Positions 16,685-25,744 of a stretch of DNA of 64,000 nt are shown here, piece by piece. Below the pieces are notes generated by a model. The model made no database searches, was not told the origin of the DNA, and saw only the letters and a list, made by a program, of their open reading frames with translations. Origin of the DNA: G965197675 sp965197675 (GTDB taxonomy: Bacteria; Chloroflexota; Dehalococcoidia; Plut-88900); contig OZ240221.1 in the NCBI GenBank assembly GCA_965197675.1, forward strand, positions 620,001 to 684,000, given 5' to 3'. Numbering within the stretch: the first letter of the stretch is position 1; each line of letters starts with the position of its first letter. Position numbers and translations under genes: made by a program.

Positions 16685-17881
16685 ATGGGTTATTCGGGTA
16701 AAGTGATCTCGGGAGATTGTCACGTAGACATTCCCTGGATGCCATCAGACCTTTTCACGTCCAACGCACCCGCTCACCTCAAGGACAAAGTGCCATACGT
16801 AAAAGAGACCAACGAGGGCATGCAGTGGTTCACCGACGGTACCCTTTTGGGGTGGGTAGCAGGTGCCGCGGTGGGGCTAAAACCAGGTGGTTGGGACCCG
16901 TACGTGCCAGGAATATCCAAAAGATTGGACAGGATGGAGCAACAGGGGTTCTTTTCTGATGGCCAAAAGGGGCTGTTTCACCCCACCACCCCCGAGCTGC
17001 GGATCAAAGATCAAGAAACCGACGGTATCAGCGGAGAGGTGCTCTATGGCATCCTCGGTGTAGCCGGTGGAGAGGAGAACTTCGATCCGTTCAGTGAGGA
17101 GTATGGCATCTCCGACCCAGAAGTTCTAACATATGTGTACGACACCTATAACGAGTGGGCTGCCGACTTTTGCAGGACCAATCCCAACCGATTTAAGGGA
17201 CTGGCCTGCCTTAACGCCCACGACCCTAAAGTGGCAGCCCGACAAATGAGGCGAGCCGCTGAGTTGGGCCTCATGGGTGCTGAGATGAACGTCGCCAGTG
17301 CAGAGGAACCCATCTATCAAGAAGAGTGGGACGTGCTTTGGGACGCCGCTTCCGAGACTGGCCTCCCCATCTCCTTTCACACCATAGGTCTCGCTGCTCG
17401 ATATCCAAAGGCGGAGAACAAAGAGAAATACCACTGGATGGTAAACGCCCTGGGAATAACTCTATTCCAATTGGCAGGTGCAGAGCTGCTCACCAGCATC
17501 ATCTACTCCAAGGCCTGTGACCGCTTCCCCAACCTCAAGTTCGTCTTGGGCGAGTGTGGCGCCGGATGGGTACCTTACATGCTTCACAGAATGGACGAGG
17601 GCTACGAGAAATGGCTCTTCCACATGAAGCTCAGTACCAACCCCAGCGAAGTATGGCGCAATCACGGGTACACCACCTTCCAGCACGAGTTTCTAACCAA
17701 CGAGATGGTCAGCCTCATGGGTGAGGACAACGTCATCTGGGGTTCCGATTACCCCCATCCGGATGGTATCTGGCCCGACTCTCGCCGAGTCATCGATGAG
17801 CAGCTGGGTCAACTGGATGAAAAATACATCCGTAAAATAGTATACGAGAACACTGCCACACTTTACGGATTCGATATTTAA
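16685..17881 (+). CDS. Amidohydrolase family protein, array B copy 2
   Basis: A 398-residue paralog, the shortest of the three because the acidic loop near residue 133 is reduced to about a dozen residues (EENFDPFSEEYG). Motifs SGDCHVDIPWMP, ISFHTIG and WGSDYPHPDGIWPDS keep the metal ligands. It also has IYSKACDRFPNLKFVLGECG, which is nearly invariant in array B. GAGGAGG precedes the ATG. Cytosolic; substrate unknown. Confidence 0.9.
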   Translation: MGYSGKVISGDCHVDIPWMPSDLFTSNAPAHLKDKVPYVKETNEGMQWFTDGTLLGWVAGAAVGLKPGGWDPYVPGISKRLDRMEQQGFFSDGQKGLFHPTTPELRIKDQETDGISGEVLYGILGVAGGEENFDPFSEEYGISDPEVLTYVYDTYNEWAADFCRTNPNRFKGLACLNAHDPKVAARQMRRAAELGLMGAEMNVASAEEPIYQEEWDVLWDAASETGLPISFHTIGLAARYPKAENKEKYHWMVNALGITLFQLAGAELLTSIIYSKACDRFPNLKFVLGECGAGWVPYMLHRMDEGYEKWLFHMKLSTNPSEVWRNHGYTTFQHEFLTNEMVSLMGEDNVIWGSDYPHPDGIWPDSRRVIDEQLGQLDEKYIRKIVYENTATLYGFDI

Positions 17882-17927
17882 GACATCGACCGTCTTTAAT
17901 GAAATATAGGCTGATAAGGAGGATGAG

Positions 17928-19163
17928 ATGACCTATACAGGCAAGGTGATATCGGGAGACTGTCATATAGACATCCCTTGGTTGCCAGCAGACCTGTTCA
18001 CATCCAACGCACCCGCCAAACTCAAAGACCAGGTGCCTCACGTAATCGAGGACAACGAGGGCAAAAAGTGGATGGCTGACGGACAGGTCCTGGCCTGGGT
18101 AGCCGGGGCTGGTGTAGGTCTCAAGCCAGGTGGCTGGGACCCATATGTACCGGGATACTCCACACGACTGGATAGAATGGCAGAGATGGGATTCTTCTCC
18201 GATGGCGAGAATGGCAAGTTCCACCCGACTACCCCGGAGCTCCGCATTAAAGACCAGGAAACCGATGGCATCAGCGGAGAGGTTATCTACGGGATCCTGG
18301 GTATAGCAGGTGGAATCGGCACCTTCGAGGCCTTGGAAGAGGCTGCTTCCCTTCCGGGAGGCGGAGATGCTCCTGGGCCAGGATACGGCATAACCGACTC
18401 CGAAACTATCACCGCTGTGTACGACATCTACAATGAGTGGGTATCCGATTTCTGCAAGAACAGCCCCGACCGTCTGGCTGCGTTGGCATGTCTCAACGCC
18501 CGTGAACCCAAGGTAGCAGCCCGCCAATTGCGTAGGGCCGCCGAGTTAGGCCTTAAGGGTGGTGAGATGAACGTGGGAGCGGCTGCCGAGCCTATCTACC
18601 ATGAAGACTGGGACGCTCTGTGGCAGGCCTCAGACGAGACTGGACTCTCCATAGCCTTCCATACCGTGGGCCTCAACCCTAGAGCGCCCAAGGTTGAGGA
18701 TTTTGAAAAGTACAACTGGGTATATCAGACCGTCCACATTACTCAGTTCCAACTCTCAGGTGGCGAGTTCCTGGCTAGTATCATCTACTCGGGCGCCTGT
18801 GAACGTTTCCCCAACTTCAAGTTTGTACTTGGCGAGTGCGGCGTGGGCTGGATTCCCTACATGCTCCACAGGATAGACGATGAGTACGACAGACAGCTTA
18901 GTAAGCTTGGATTTAGTCTTAAGCCCAGTGATTACTGGAAGCGCCAGGGCTACAGCACCTTTCAGCACGAGTTCGTAACCAATGAGATGGTCAGCCTCAT
19001 CGGCGAGGACAACATCATCTGGGGCTCCGACTACCCCCACCCCGATGGTGTCTGGCCCGATTCCCGGGATGTGATCAGTGAAAACCTAAGCCAACTGGAC
19101 GAGAAATACCTCAGGAAGATCGTCTGCGAGAACACAGCCAAGCTGTACGGATTTGCTGCCTAG
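17928..19163 (+). CDS. Amidohydrolase family protein, array B copy 3
   Basis: A 411-residue paralog, last of the three. Metal motifs SGDCHIDIPWLP, SIAFHTVG and WGSDYPHPDGVWPDS are intact. It has the longest variable loop, about residues 130-160 (FEALEEAASLPGGGDAPGP). A near-consensus ribosome site AAGGAGG precedes the ATG. A strong intrinsic terminator follows 34 bp after the stop, closing the operon. Confidence 0.9.
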   Translation: MTYTGKVISGDCHIDIPWLPADLFTSNAPAKLKDQVPHVIEDNEGKKWMADGQVLAWVAGAGVGLKPGGWDPYVPGYSTRLDRMAEMGFFSDGENGKFHPTTPELRIKDQETDGISGEVIYGILGIAGGIGTFEALEEAASLPGGGDAPGPGYGITDSETITAVYDIYNEWVSDFCKNSPDRLAALACLNAREPKVAARQLRRAAELGLKGGEMNVGAAAEPIYHEDWDALWQASDETGLSIAFHTVGLNPRAPKVEDFEKYNWVYQTVHITQFQLSGGEFLASIIYSGACERFPNFKFVLGECGVGWIPYMLHRIDDEYDRQLSKLGFSLKPSDYWKRQGYSTFQHEFVTNEMVSLIGEDNIIWGSDYPHPDGVWPDSRDVISENLSQLDEKYLRKIVCENTAKLYGFAA

Positions 19164-19196
19164 CTGCTGTCGGCTTTAGCGTTTGGTAAGAACGTA

Positions 19197-19230
19197 AAAG
19201 AGGAGGTCATAAATGACCTCCTCTTTATTT
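19197..19230 (+). terminator. Rho-independent terminator of amidohydrolase array B
   Basis: A 14-bp perfect stem AAAGAGGAGGTCAT / ATGACCTCCTCTTT with a 2-base loop, followed by ATTT. It begins 34 bp after the last stop of array B. The A-rich start also makes it usable from the other strand for the small gene at 19256-19432. Confidence 0.85.
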
Positions 19231-19255
19231 GTCGATAGCGAACCTTGGCGCGTAC

Positions 19256-19432
19256 TCAGCGCTTGATCATCATGGCTCCCACTATTGGGGCTAGCACTAC
19301 GATCGCCAGACCTATCCCAATAGTAGCGTGATTCCCCGCAACCGAGAAGATGGTACCTAACGCTCCACCTACCACTAACACAAAGAGTCCACCAAAAATC
19401 GGAAGGATGATCACAGAAGCCAAACGATCCAT
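19256..19432 (-). CDS. Small two-helix membrane protein
   Basis: Fifty-eight residues: MDRLASVIILPIFGGLFVL begins the first hydrophobic helix, a glycine-rich turn (GALGTIFSVAGNHATIG) follows, then a second hydrophobic stretch ending MMIKR. AAAGGTG lies upstream of this ATG, which is why I prefer it over a start 61 codons earlier that would run through repeat DNA. No family recognised. It shares a bidirectional terminator with array B. Confidence 0.6.
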   Translation of the reverse strand: MDRLASVIILPIFGGLFVLVVGGALGTIFSVAGNHATIGIGLAIVVLAPIVGAMMIKR

Positions 19433-19559
19433 TTCAGCACCTTTCTGACCTTGAATTATCGTCGTTATTGCCAGGGCCCTATTATAACTCGATACGACGC
19501 TGCGGAAAAGATAGTGTACCACCAAAATGCACCGTCTCCTTTTCCCTCTGGGGATGAGG

Positions 19560-19935
19560 TGTCTCCGCTCACCTGGTTCGACAAGCTCACCATGAGCGTC
19601 GGGCAAAAGAAACATCCGCTCATCCTGAGCTTGTCGAAGGGTCAGGGTGCCCTCACCCCCCTCTATCCCGTCATTCCCGTGTCAAGCACGGGAATCCAGG
19701 TGAGAGGTGTTTACACGGGGTGGATATTCCCCCTCACCCCAGCCCTGTCCTAGAAGCCCTCAAGGGTGCCCGCCACTCATGGTGAGCCTAGAGTTTATCC
19801 TGAGCCTGCCGAAGGGAACCACCCTCTGGCAGGGGGTTGGGGGATGTGCCCCCAGACCCCAAACTCTATCTCGGTGGGCGGTTGGGGTTCAAGGCCTTTG
19901 CCTTTCTGAGACAGGTTCTAAGGAAAAGAGTGTTG
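19560..19935. repeat. Composite REP-like intergenic repeat block
   Basis: Contains GTTCGACAAGCTCACCATGAG (about 19578), its inverse form CATCCTGAGCTTGTCGAAGG (about 19621), the TTCCCGTG...CACGGGAA palindrome (about 19674-19694), a GCCTAGAGTTTATCCTGAGCCTGCCGAAGG variant (19786-19815), and a tail reading CTGGCAGGGGGTTGGGGGATGTGCCCCCA with AAGGCCTTTGCCTTTCTGAGACAGG. The same modules recur at 23520-23645, 25600-26075 and 58850-59070. Confidence 0.75.
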
Positions 19936-19946
19936 GAGTTGGGTAA

Positions 19947-19996
19947 TCTAGGACTCGTCCAGCAGATCAGTTCCACTTCATTCTGAACGAGATCAA
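19947..19996 (-). repeat. Miniature IS481-like end pair (internal deletion derivative)
   Basis: On the minus strand it reads TGATCTCGTTCAGAATGA directly joined to CTGATCTGCTGGACGAGT. These are the two ends of the IS remnant at 61810-62220 with the middle missing. It lies about 20 bp behind the stop of the MFS gene at 20018. A similar copy is at 30894-30944. Confidence 0.6.
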
Positions 19997-20017
19997 ATAG
20001 AGACTACCCCATTCTCA

Positions 20018-21310
20018 TCAGCCACCCGATACCCTGGATCGTGCAGGTTGTCGCAGACCGGGTTGGGCTACAATGACAAGCAGGGTGAGAACTAGAGCGG
20101 CGATACAATTGTATGCCACGGCTCTGGGCGCCCCAAACCTATCGGCCAGGGCCCCCACGTAGATCGTCCCCAATGGCCAAAGACCTATAGCAAAGGCAAT
20201 TGCTCCCATTGATCTGCCTCGCATCTCGGGGGTGGCAATAGTTATAGGTATGGCCCTCTGCATCGTGCCGAATCCTGCCAACCCCAGGCCGTAAAGCGCC
20301 AACATGGGCATAGCCATCACGTATGACACCGAGATAGCAAATAGGAAGCCGCCTAGAGGCAGTATAATCGAACCAATGATGAATACGGCGCCTCGTTGCC
20401 TTATATTACCCATCGAGGCAAGTATTAAAGAACCTATCAGAGCTCCCAAGCCATCCATCCCGCTCATCAGCCCGAAAAGTCCCGGCCCAATCTCAAACAC
20501 ATCTCGAGCGAATACTGGAGTTAGAGGCAAATATGGGAACACCAAGAAGTTCATGAGGAGGGTAACGATGAATACACCCCTAATGGCAGGGATATTCCAG
20601 GCGTAGATCAGCCCCTCTTTCAAGTCTTGGATCACTGATCTGCTCATATATTCAGATCGGGGGGCTACGGGTGTTTCGGGTATGCTCAACAAGATTATAA
20701 GCCCCAGAAAGTATGATGCCGAGAGGAAGCTGTATGCCAGCACGCTTCCCGCTAGTGTCAAAAAACCTCCTCCCAACCAGCGTCCTGCCATGATGGAGCT
20801 TTCGTCGGAAACCGAGTTTAGGGAAAAAGCATTCATCACCTCCTTATCGGGCAGTATCTCTCTGATGAACGCAACGCGAACTGGGACATCTATAGCGTAG
20901 GCGCAGCCGGTTACACTGGCTATCACAAACAGATGCCACTCTTGAACTGCATCCAGACCCAAAAGGACGCTTAGTATTATTGTTGCCGAGAGATTCATGG
21001 TCTGGGCTGCGACCAAGATTTTCTTCTTGGAGTGCCGATCCGCCTGAGATCCGGAAAAGAGGCCTATCACCCCAATAGGCAGCGTCCGTACGGTGCCTAT
21101 GAGGGCCACCTTGAAGGGAGAGTCTGTCAACTCTGCCATTATCCACCCCAAGACGAGAAGATCCATCCAAAAGGCTGTATGCCACAGGTGCCCGGCCAGC
21201 CACAGCCTGCGCCAGTCCTTGTTTCGAAGGGAATGAAACATACGAGGCCGCAAATACCAGGGCACTGGTGAAGAAACGGCGGATTCAGAAGCACGACTCT
21301 CTTGGGCCAT
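20018..21310 (-). CDS. MFS transporter, exporter-like (MFS_3), copy 2 of a tandem pair
   Basis: A 430-residue membrane carrier with about 12 helices. The conserved loop between helices 2 and 3 reads GLFSGSQADRHSKKKILV, as in the EntS/MFS_3 branch that exports siderophores, drugs and other small molecules. It is 30 bp behind a paralog and they share long stretches (for example PLTPVFARDVF and GLGLAGF.TMQRAIP.T), so this is a tandem duplication. No regulator is adjacent. Substrate unknown; two carriers could form a heteromeric or redundant export function. Confidence 0.9.
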   Translation of the reverse strand: MAQESRASESAVSSPVPWYLRPRMFHSLRNKDWRRLWLAGHLWHTAFWMDLLVLGWIMAELTDSPFKVALIGTVRTLPIGVIGLFSGSQADRHSKKKILVAAQTMNLSATIILSVLLGLDAVQEWHLFVIASVTGCAYAIDVPVRVAFIREILPDKEVMNAFSLNSVSDESSIMAGRWLGGGFLTLAGSVLAYSFLSASYFLGLIILLSIPETPVAPRSEYMSRSVIQDLKEGLIYAWNIPAIRGVFIVTLLMNFLVFPYLPLTPVFARDVFEIGPGLFGLMSGMDGLGALIGSLILASMGNIRQRGAVFIIGSIILPLGGFLFAISVSYVMAMPMLALYGLGLAGFGTMQRAIPITIATPEMRGRSMGAIAFAIGLWPLGTIYVGALADRFGAPRAVAYNCIAALVLTLLVIVAQPGLRQPARSRVSGG

Positions 21311-21340
21311 TTATATTGATCCGGATTAGGTAGTCTTTCT

Positions 21341-22603
21341 TCAAGCTCGGCGCATGTCCGGGTGGGTAAGCGCTACGAGCCAGACTATAACTATACTGGC
21401 TATGCAGCTAGAGGCAACTGCAATAGGCGCCCCTAACCACTCGGCCATCATTCCAACATACAGCAGCCCCATCGGCCAAAGCCCGACCGCCATCGCCGTC
21501 GCCCCTAGAGCCCTCCCTCGCATCGTAGGATCAGCGAGGGTAACAGGAATAGCGCGCTGCATTGTAGTAAACCCAGCCAACCCAAGTCCACTTAAGAACA
21601 ACATCGGTATGGCCACTACATAGGACCAAGAGAGGCTGAACAGGGTGGCGCCAGTAGCTGAGATGGTGGTCCCAACGAGAAACACGATTCCTCTACGACG
21701 GATGCTCAATATGGAGGCCAGGGTTATCGCACTTATAAGCGCTCCTAGGCTATCCATGCCACTCATAAGGCCCAAAATCCCAGGCCCCACGTCGAAAACA
21801 TCTCGGGCAAACACGGGAGTAAGGGGAATATAGGGGAACAGCAAGAAATTAGCCACAGCGGTGATAATCAAGACACCCCTTATTCCCTGATGTCTCCATG
21901 CGTAGCTAAGCCCATCCTTCAGATCCTTGAAGAAGGAGGTGACTGGACGACTATCATCCCTATAGGGCTGCCTGGAAGTGACCCTGAGAAGAAAGAGTGC
22001 ACCCACCAGGTAAAAAAGTGGGAGGGCACTATAGGCAAGGACTGCTCCACCCAGGCTCAGGAGACCGCCAGCAAGCCACCTACCTACCATTCCTGTTCCT
22101 TCCAGAGAGGCAGCATCCAAAGCGAAGGCATTCACGATGTCTCCTTCGGGCAGAATGTCTCTGACGAAAGCACGACGCACAGGAAAGTCTATGGCCCACG
22201 CCGATCCCGTAATGAGCGCAACGAGGAAAACATGCCATTCCTGGATGACATCCAACCCCAGGATAACAGCGAGCCCAATAGTAGCAGATATATTCATGAA
22301 TTGGGCAATCAAGAGGATCTCTTTTTTGGAGCGCCGGTCGCCCTGAGAGCCGGCGATAGGCCCTAAAACGCCCAGTGGCAACACTCGAAAAGTACCCACC
22401 AAGGCCACCTTGAAGGGAGAATCGGTAAGCTCGATCATCACCCAGCCCAGGACCAGAATGTCCATCCAAAAAGCCAGGTTCCACATATTTCCTGCCATCC
22501 ACAGCAAACGCCAATCTCGTTCCTTGAGAGAGCGTAAAGGGCGGACCCGGGCATACCAGGATGCCCGAGTCACGGTGGAGGAGGCCGATTGTTCTACTTC
22601 CAA
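21341..22603 (-). CDS. MFS transporter, exporter-like (MFS_3), copy 1 of a tandem pair
   Basis: A 420-residue paralog of the gene downstream, with the same topology and the loop GPIAGSQGDRRSKKEIL. FARDVFDVGPGILGLMSGMD in the central loop matches the partner nearly exactly. It begins ATG and is first in the pair. Upstream lies the terminator of the racemase-like gene, so transcription of the pair starts in the 120-bp spacer. Substrate unknown. Confidence 0.9.
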   Translation of the reverse strand: MEVEQSASSTVTRASWYARVRPLRSLKERDWRLLWMAGNMWNLAFWMDILVLGWVMIELTDSPFKVALVGTFRVLPLGVLGPIAGSQGDRRSKKEILLIAQFMNISATIGLAVILGLDVIQEWHVFLVALITGSAWAIDFPVRRAFVRDILPEGDIVNAFALDAASLEGTGMVGRWLAGGLLSLGGAVLAYSALPLFYLVGALFLLRVTSRQPYRDDSRPVTSFFKDLKDGLSYAWRHQGIRGVLIITAVANFLLFPYIPLTPVFARDVFDVGPGILGLMSGMDSLGALISAITLASILSIRRRGIVFLVGTTISATGATLFSLSWSYVVAIPMLFLSGLGLAGFTTMQRAIPVTLADPTMRGRALGATAMAVGLWPMGLLYVGMMAEWLGAPIAVASSCIASIVIVWLVALTHPDMRRA

Positions 22604-22655
22604 GTTCTTAGAGAAATCGTTTTGTGTTTACAGATTCTACAACTTTACGAGTATA

Positions 22656-22692
22656 AAAATACCACCCTCCCAAATCAGGAAGGGTGGTATTT
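22656..22692 (-). terminator. Rho-independent terminator behind the racemase-like gene
   Basis: A 12-bp perfect stem AAATACCACCCT / AGGGTGGTATTT with a 12-base loop, and on the minus strand a run of T after the stem. It is about 33 bp behind the stop of the gene at 22725. Confidence 0.85.
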
Positions 22693-22724
22693 CCAATTGC
22701 GTAGGCTTATATCGCCGAAGCTGG

Positions 22725-23465
22725 TTACGCAGGGACCCCGGCCAGGCTCTCCATAAGCTTTCCATAGCCGTGAATTGGTTCGGTGAAGCCCAACCTCCGT
22801 AGAATGAGCCATATCATCGCCTGGTTGGAGGTTACCACATTTTTACCCGTTCTCTCTTCCAGAGCGTCGGCTATCTCCAGACCGCGCCATGCCGTGCAAG
22901 AACAGAAGAGAACATCAGCATCGGGGTGACATATCGAAGCAGCAAACTCCAGGATGTCTTCCGGCTCTCTATCTCCAATCAAACGATCGGGAGACTCAAA
23001 GACCCAGGGGTCTGCATCCAGGTTCAGCACCTCGTAATCTAGAGCGGCGAAGTAGTCTCGTAGCTTCTGGTTGTTCCACTCGGGATAAGGAGTCGCGATG
23101 GACAGCTTTTTCGCACCAAAGAACTTGAGAGCCTCCACCACGGAGTTGCTTGTAACAAAACCGGGAACATGGGCGGCATCTTCCATCCACTTGATGATCT
23201 GAGCGCCCCAGGCTGGCCCGTTATAGAAGCTGCCAGTGGTACATCCATAGGCCACCACGTCGATATCGGCAGTAGCGAGGGACTTGGCGGCGTCAGGGAT
23301 GCCGGCCATCATCTGCTTCATCCCCTTCTCTCCGCTGCCCTCCTCGGGTAGCCAAACTCGATGGCTGTGGAGGCTAACCTCATCCGGCAGCGCCATCATG
23401 AAATCGGGCTCGCAGGTTACGTCCGATGAGGGAACTATCAGTCCGATCCTTTTCCTCTTCGCCAT
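22725..23465 (-). CDS. Asp/Glu racemase superfamily protein (maleate isomerase/arylmalonate decarboxylase-like)
   Basis: About 246 residues. Two active-site cysteines are visible: YGCTTGSFY in the first half and LFCSCTAW in the second, the pair expected in maleate cis-trans isomerases and arylmalonate decarboxylase-like proteins. N-terminal RIGLIVPSSDVTCEPDF fits that group better than amino-acid racemases. GAGGAGGA lies just before the ATG at 23465, which decides the start; a start eight codons earlier lacks a site. Upstream on the same strand is hydantoinase B, and hydantoin-type pathways often pair with such racemases. Confidence 0.85.
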   Translation of the reverse strand: MAKRKRIGLIVPSSDVTCEPDFMMALPDEVSLHSHRVWLPEEGSGEKGMKQMMAGIPDAAKSLATADIDVVAYGCTTGSFYNGPAWGAQIIKWMEDAAHVPGFVTSNSVVEALKFFGAKKLSIATPYPEWNNQKLRDYFAALDYEVLNLDADPWVFESPDRLIGDREPEDILEFAASICHPDADVLFCSCTAWRGLEIADALEERTGKNVVTSNQAMIWLILRRLGFTEPIHGYGKLMESLAGVPA

Positions 23466-23514
23466 GAATCCTCCTCCTCTTAACAGCATAAACCTGATTT
23501 AGCGCCTCTGCCCA

Positions 23515-23645
23515 GAAGCCCCAACGTAGGGAGTCCAGAGGGGTGCATCCCTCTGGCAGGGAGTCTGGGGGATGTGCCCCCGCAATAAAACCCTACCTGG
23601 GCGGGCGGTTGGGGTCAAAGGCCTTTGCCTTTCTGAGACAGGCTT
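23515..23645. repeat. Composite intergenic repeat (CTGGCAGGGAGTCTGGGGG module)
   Basis: Fills the spacer between the racemase-like gene and hydantoinase B. It matches the tail of the block at 19820-19920: GGGGGATGTGCCCCC palindrome, CTACCTGGGCGGGCGGTTGG and AAGGCCTTTGCCTTTCTGAG. No coding potential. Confidence 0.7.
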
Positions 23646-23678
23646 TTAACGCGAGTGTATCGGAAGCGCTTACGCCTG

Positions 23679-25463
23679 TCAACGACTATTTCTCATCACC
23701 TTCCTGAGCTGTTCTGTCTTGATGAAGTCTCCCTTGCAAGTCTCGGTATCTATCCACACTCCGTATCGCTTCTCAGCCTGGTCACGAGTTATGTAACCAT
23801 TGAGCACGTCCCACTCAACACTCTGGATGTCCCGTTCCAGAGGATCACCGTAGCCCCCACCACCGGCGGAGCTGACATTGAAAATGTCTCCGACCTGCAG
23901 AGGAAGATTGGAAAACTTAGCCCTGGAAGTTCCATAGAGAGTTGTGAAATCCCTCTCCTCGCCATTCCTGATCACCGAGAATTTGTTGGGGTACCCTTCC
24001 TCGCCGCCGAAGAGTCCCCACGGGGGAATTTGGTGGCGGTCTGAGCAGGCTGTAAGTGTAGTAGGGGCGAGAATTTTCATATGGCGGCTTACTCCTAAGC
24101 CTCCTCTGCTCTTGCCCGGCCCACCAGAGTTGGTGACCATGGCAAATCGCTCGAACTGCACGGGAAAGCGGGTTTCCCACAGCTCCATGGACTCTGCTTT
24201 GGTGTTGTCCAAAGCATCAGTATCCACGTCCCGACCGTCTTTTGATGCCCTGGCGCCGATCCCTCCAGGGCCAAAGTGGTACCAGATGAACTCCTCCCCC
24301 GTCTCTGGGTCTTCTCCCGATGCCGTGCAATCATTCATCGTGGCGTAGCTTCCAGCCATAACTCGCTCAGGCAGCCACTGAGCTATGGCCTTCAACACAG
24401 CTTCATAGACCCGGTTGATGGGGTCGGACGTTGTGGCGAACACAGGCGCCGGATATACCGGGTTCACCATGCTGGCTATGGGTGCTTTGACCTCTATGAC
24501 TTCAATCAGGCCAGAGTTCATAGGTGCCGAAGGGTCTACCACGTCCACCAACGCCGTGTAAGAGCCTGCCTTCGTCTCAGTGTAGGTGCAGTTGACAGGC
24601 CCTCTTACCTGTGGGTCTGTCCCATCGAAGTCCACCAGTATCTTTTCCCCTTCCTTCTTCAGGGTCACGTGGACGGTGTAAGGCCCTCCACCGTGTCCAT
24701 CGTCCTCGATGTAGTCCTCCCCCTCCCACTGTCCATCGGGCAACTCCCCCAGCTTCTTAGTAAACCGACGCTTGGAGTAACTGAGGGCCTGTTCCATCCC
24801 CTCCAGTACGGCCCCGACGCCATACTTTTGGGCCAGCTCCCTTAGCCTTCGCTCCGCAGTTATGTTGGAGGCTATCTGAGCCTGTATGTCTCCCCAGCAC
24901 TGCTTCGGGATACGCACGTTCTTGAGTATGAAGTCTCTGATCTCTCTATCCAAGACACCTGCCTTGTAGAGCTTCACAGGGGGAATTATCAAGGCCTCCT
25001 GGATGACGTGCCGCACCGTCCCAGACCAGCCTCCTGGACTCATGCCTCCCACGTCCACCCAGTGACCTCGATTGACACCGAAGCCCATGAGCTCGCCCTC
25101 GAGGAAGATGGGGCGGGCCACCACCACGTCTGCCTGGTGAGAGCCTCCATTGTAGGGGTCATTGAAGGTGATTATATCGCCCTCTTCAAAGGTGTCGTAG
25201 GTACTGAGCAGGGTCTTGACCGGGTCGAACAGCGCTCCAGAGTGTACAGGATTTCCGTAGGCCTGGGCGATCATACGGGCCTGAGAATCGAAGAAGGCGC
25301 ATGTGAAGTCGAGACCTTCGCTGAAGCAGGTGGAGTAGGCAGCGCGAATGGTGGTCTCCATCATCTCCTGCACCGTAGAGATGAGATAGCTGCGCATGAT
25401 GGCTGCGGTGAAGGGATCTATTCGACTCCTCTTGGGTTCAGCGACGGCCTGTGTGGTGGTCAT
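23679..25463 (-). CDS. Hydantoinase B/oxoprolinase family protein (HyuB-like)
   Basis: A 594-residue protein of the N-methylhydantoinase B/5-oxoprolinase beta family. Conserved features: the N-terminal MRSYLISTVQEMMETTIRAA, FNDPYNGGSHQADVV near residue 105, and the Gly-rich C-terminal GGGYGDPLERD. In characterised systems the beta subunit works with an ATP-dependent alpha subunit (HyuA) to open hydantoin or oxoproline rings; acetone carboxylase is a relative. No hyuA lies in the window. AGGAGGAGCC precedes the ATG. The racemase-like gene follows on the same strand, 214 bp away across repeat DNA. Confidence 0.92.
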   Translation of the reverse strand: MTTTQAVAEPKRSRIDPFTAAIMRSYLISTVQEMMETTIRAAYSTCFSEGLDFTCAFFDSQARMIAQAYGNPVHSGALFDPVKTLLSTYDTFEEGDIITFNDPYNGGSHQADVVVARPIFLEGELMGFGVNRGHWVDVGGMSPGGWSGTVRHVIQEALIIPPVKLYKAGVLDREIRDFILKNVRIPKQCWGDIQAQIASNITAERRLRELAQKYGVGAVLEGMEQALSYSKRRFTKKLGELPDGQWEGEDYIEDDGHGGGPYTVHVTLKKEGEKILVDFDGTDPQVRGPVNCTYTETKAGSYTALVDVVDPSAPMNSGLIEVIEVKAPIASMVNPVYPAPVFATTSDPINRVYEAVLKAIAQWLPERVMAGSYATMNDCTASGEDPETGEEFIWYHFGPGGIGARASKDGRDVDTDALDNTKAESMELWETRFPVQFERFAMVTNSGGPGKSRGGLGVSRHMKILAPTTLTACSDRHQIPPWGLFGGEEGYPNKFSVIRNGEERDFTTLYGTSRAKFSNLPLQVGDIFNVSSAGGGGYGDPLERDIQSVEWDVLNGYITRDQAEKRYGVWIDTETCKGDFIKTEQLRKVMRNSR

Positions 25464-25599
25464 GGCTCCTCCTGGTTGTTCAGAAAAAGTGAAGCCCCTC
25501 GGGGCTCCACAGGTAAGGCTGGTATTCAGAAGGTATTATAGATTAACGAATTAGCAAAGGCCAGGCACTACTTTCTCCAAGATTCCCCGCCTCATTCTC

Positions 25600-25740
25600 T
25601 CTCGAGGGATGAGGTGCTTCCGCTCACCCTGAGCTTAAAGTTTGCCCTGAGCGTAGTCGAAGGGAAGGGTGCCCTCACCCCCCTGCCCCCTTCTTTCCCG
25701 TCATTCCCGCGCTCGACACGGGAATCCAGCGTTGGCGCCC
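25600..25740. repeat. REP-like intergenic repeats
   Basis: Has CACCCTGAGCTTAAAGTTTGCC, a TGAGCGTAGTCGAAGGGAAGGGTGCCC module shared with 58875-58905, and the TTCCCG...CGGGAA palindrome near 25705-25725. No gene. Confidence 0.65.
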
Positions 25741-25744
25741 AGCC

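Noticed and set aside
25490..25515. GCCCC/GGGGC hairpin upstream of hydantoinase B
   Set aside because: The stem is only 6 bp with no T run, too weak to call a terminator or attenuator.
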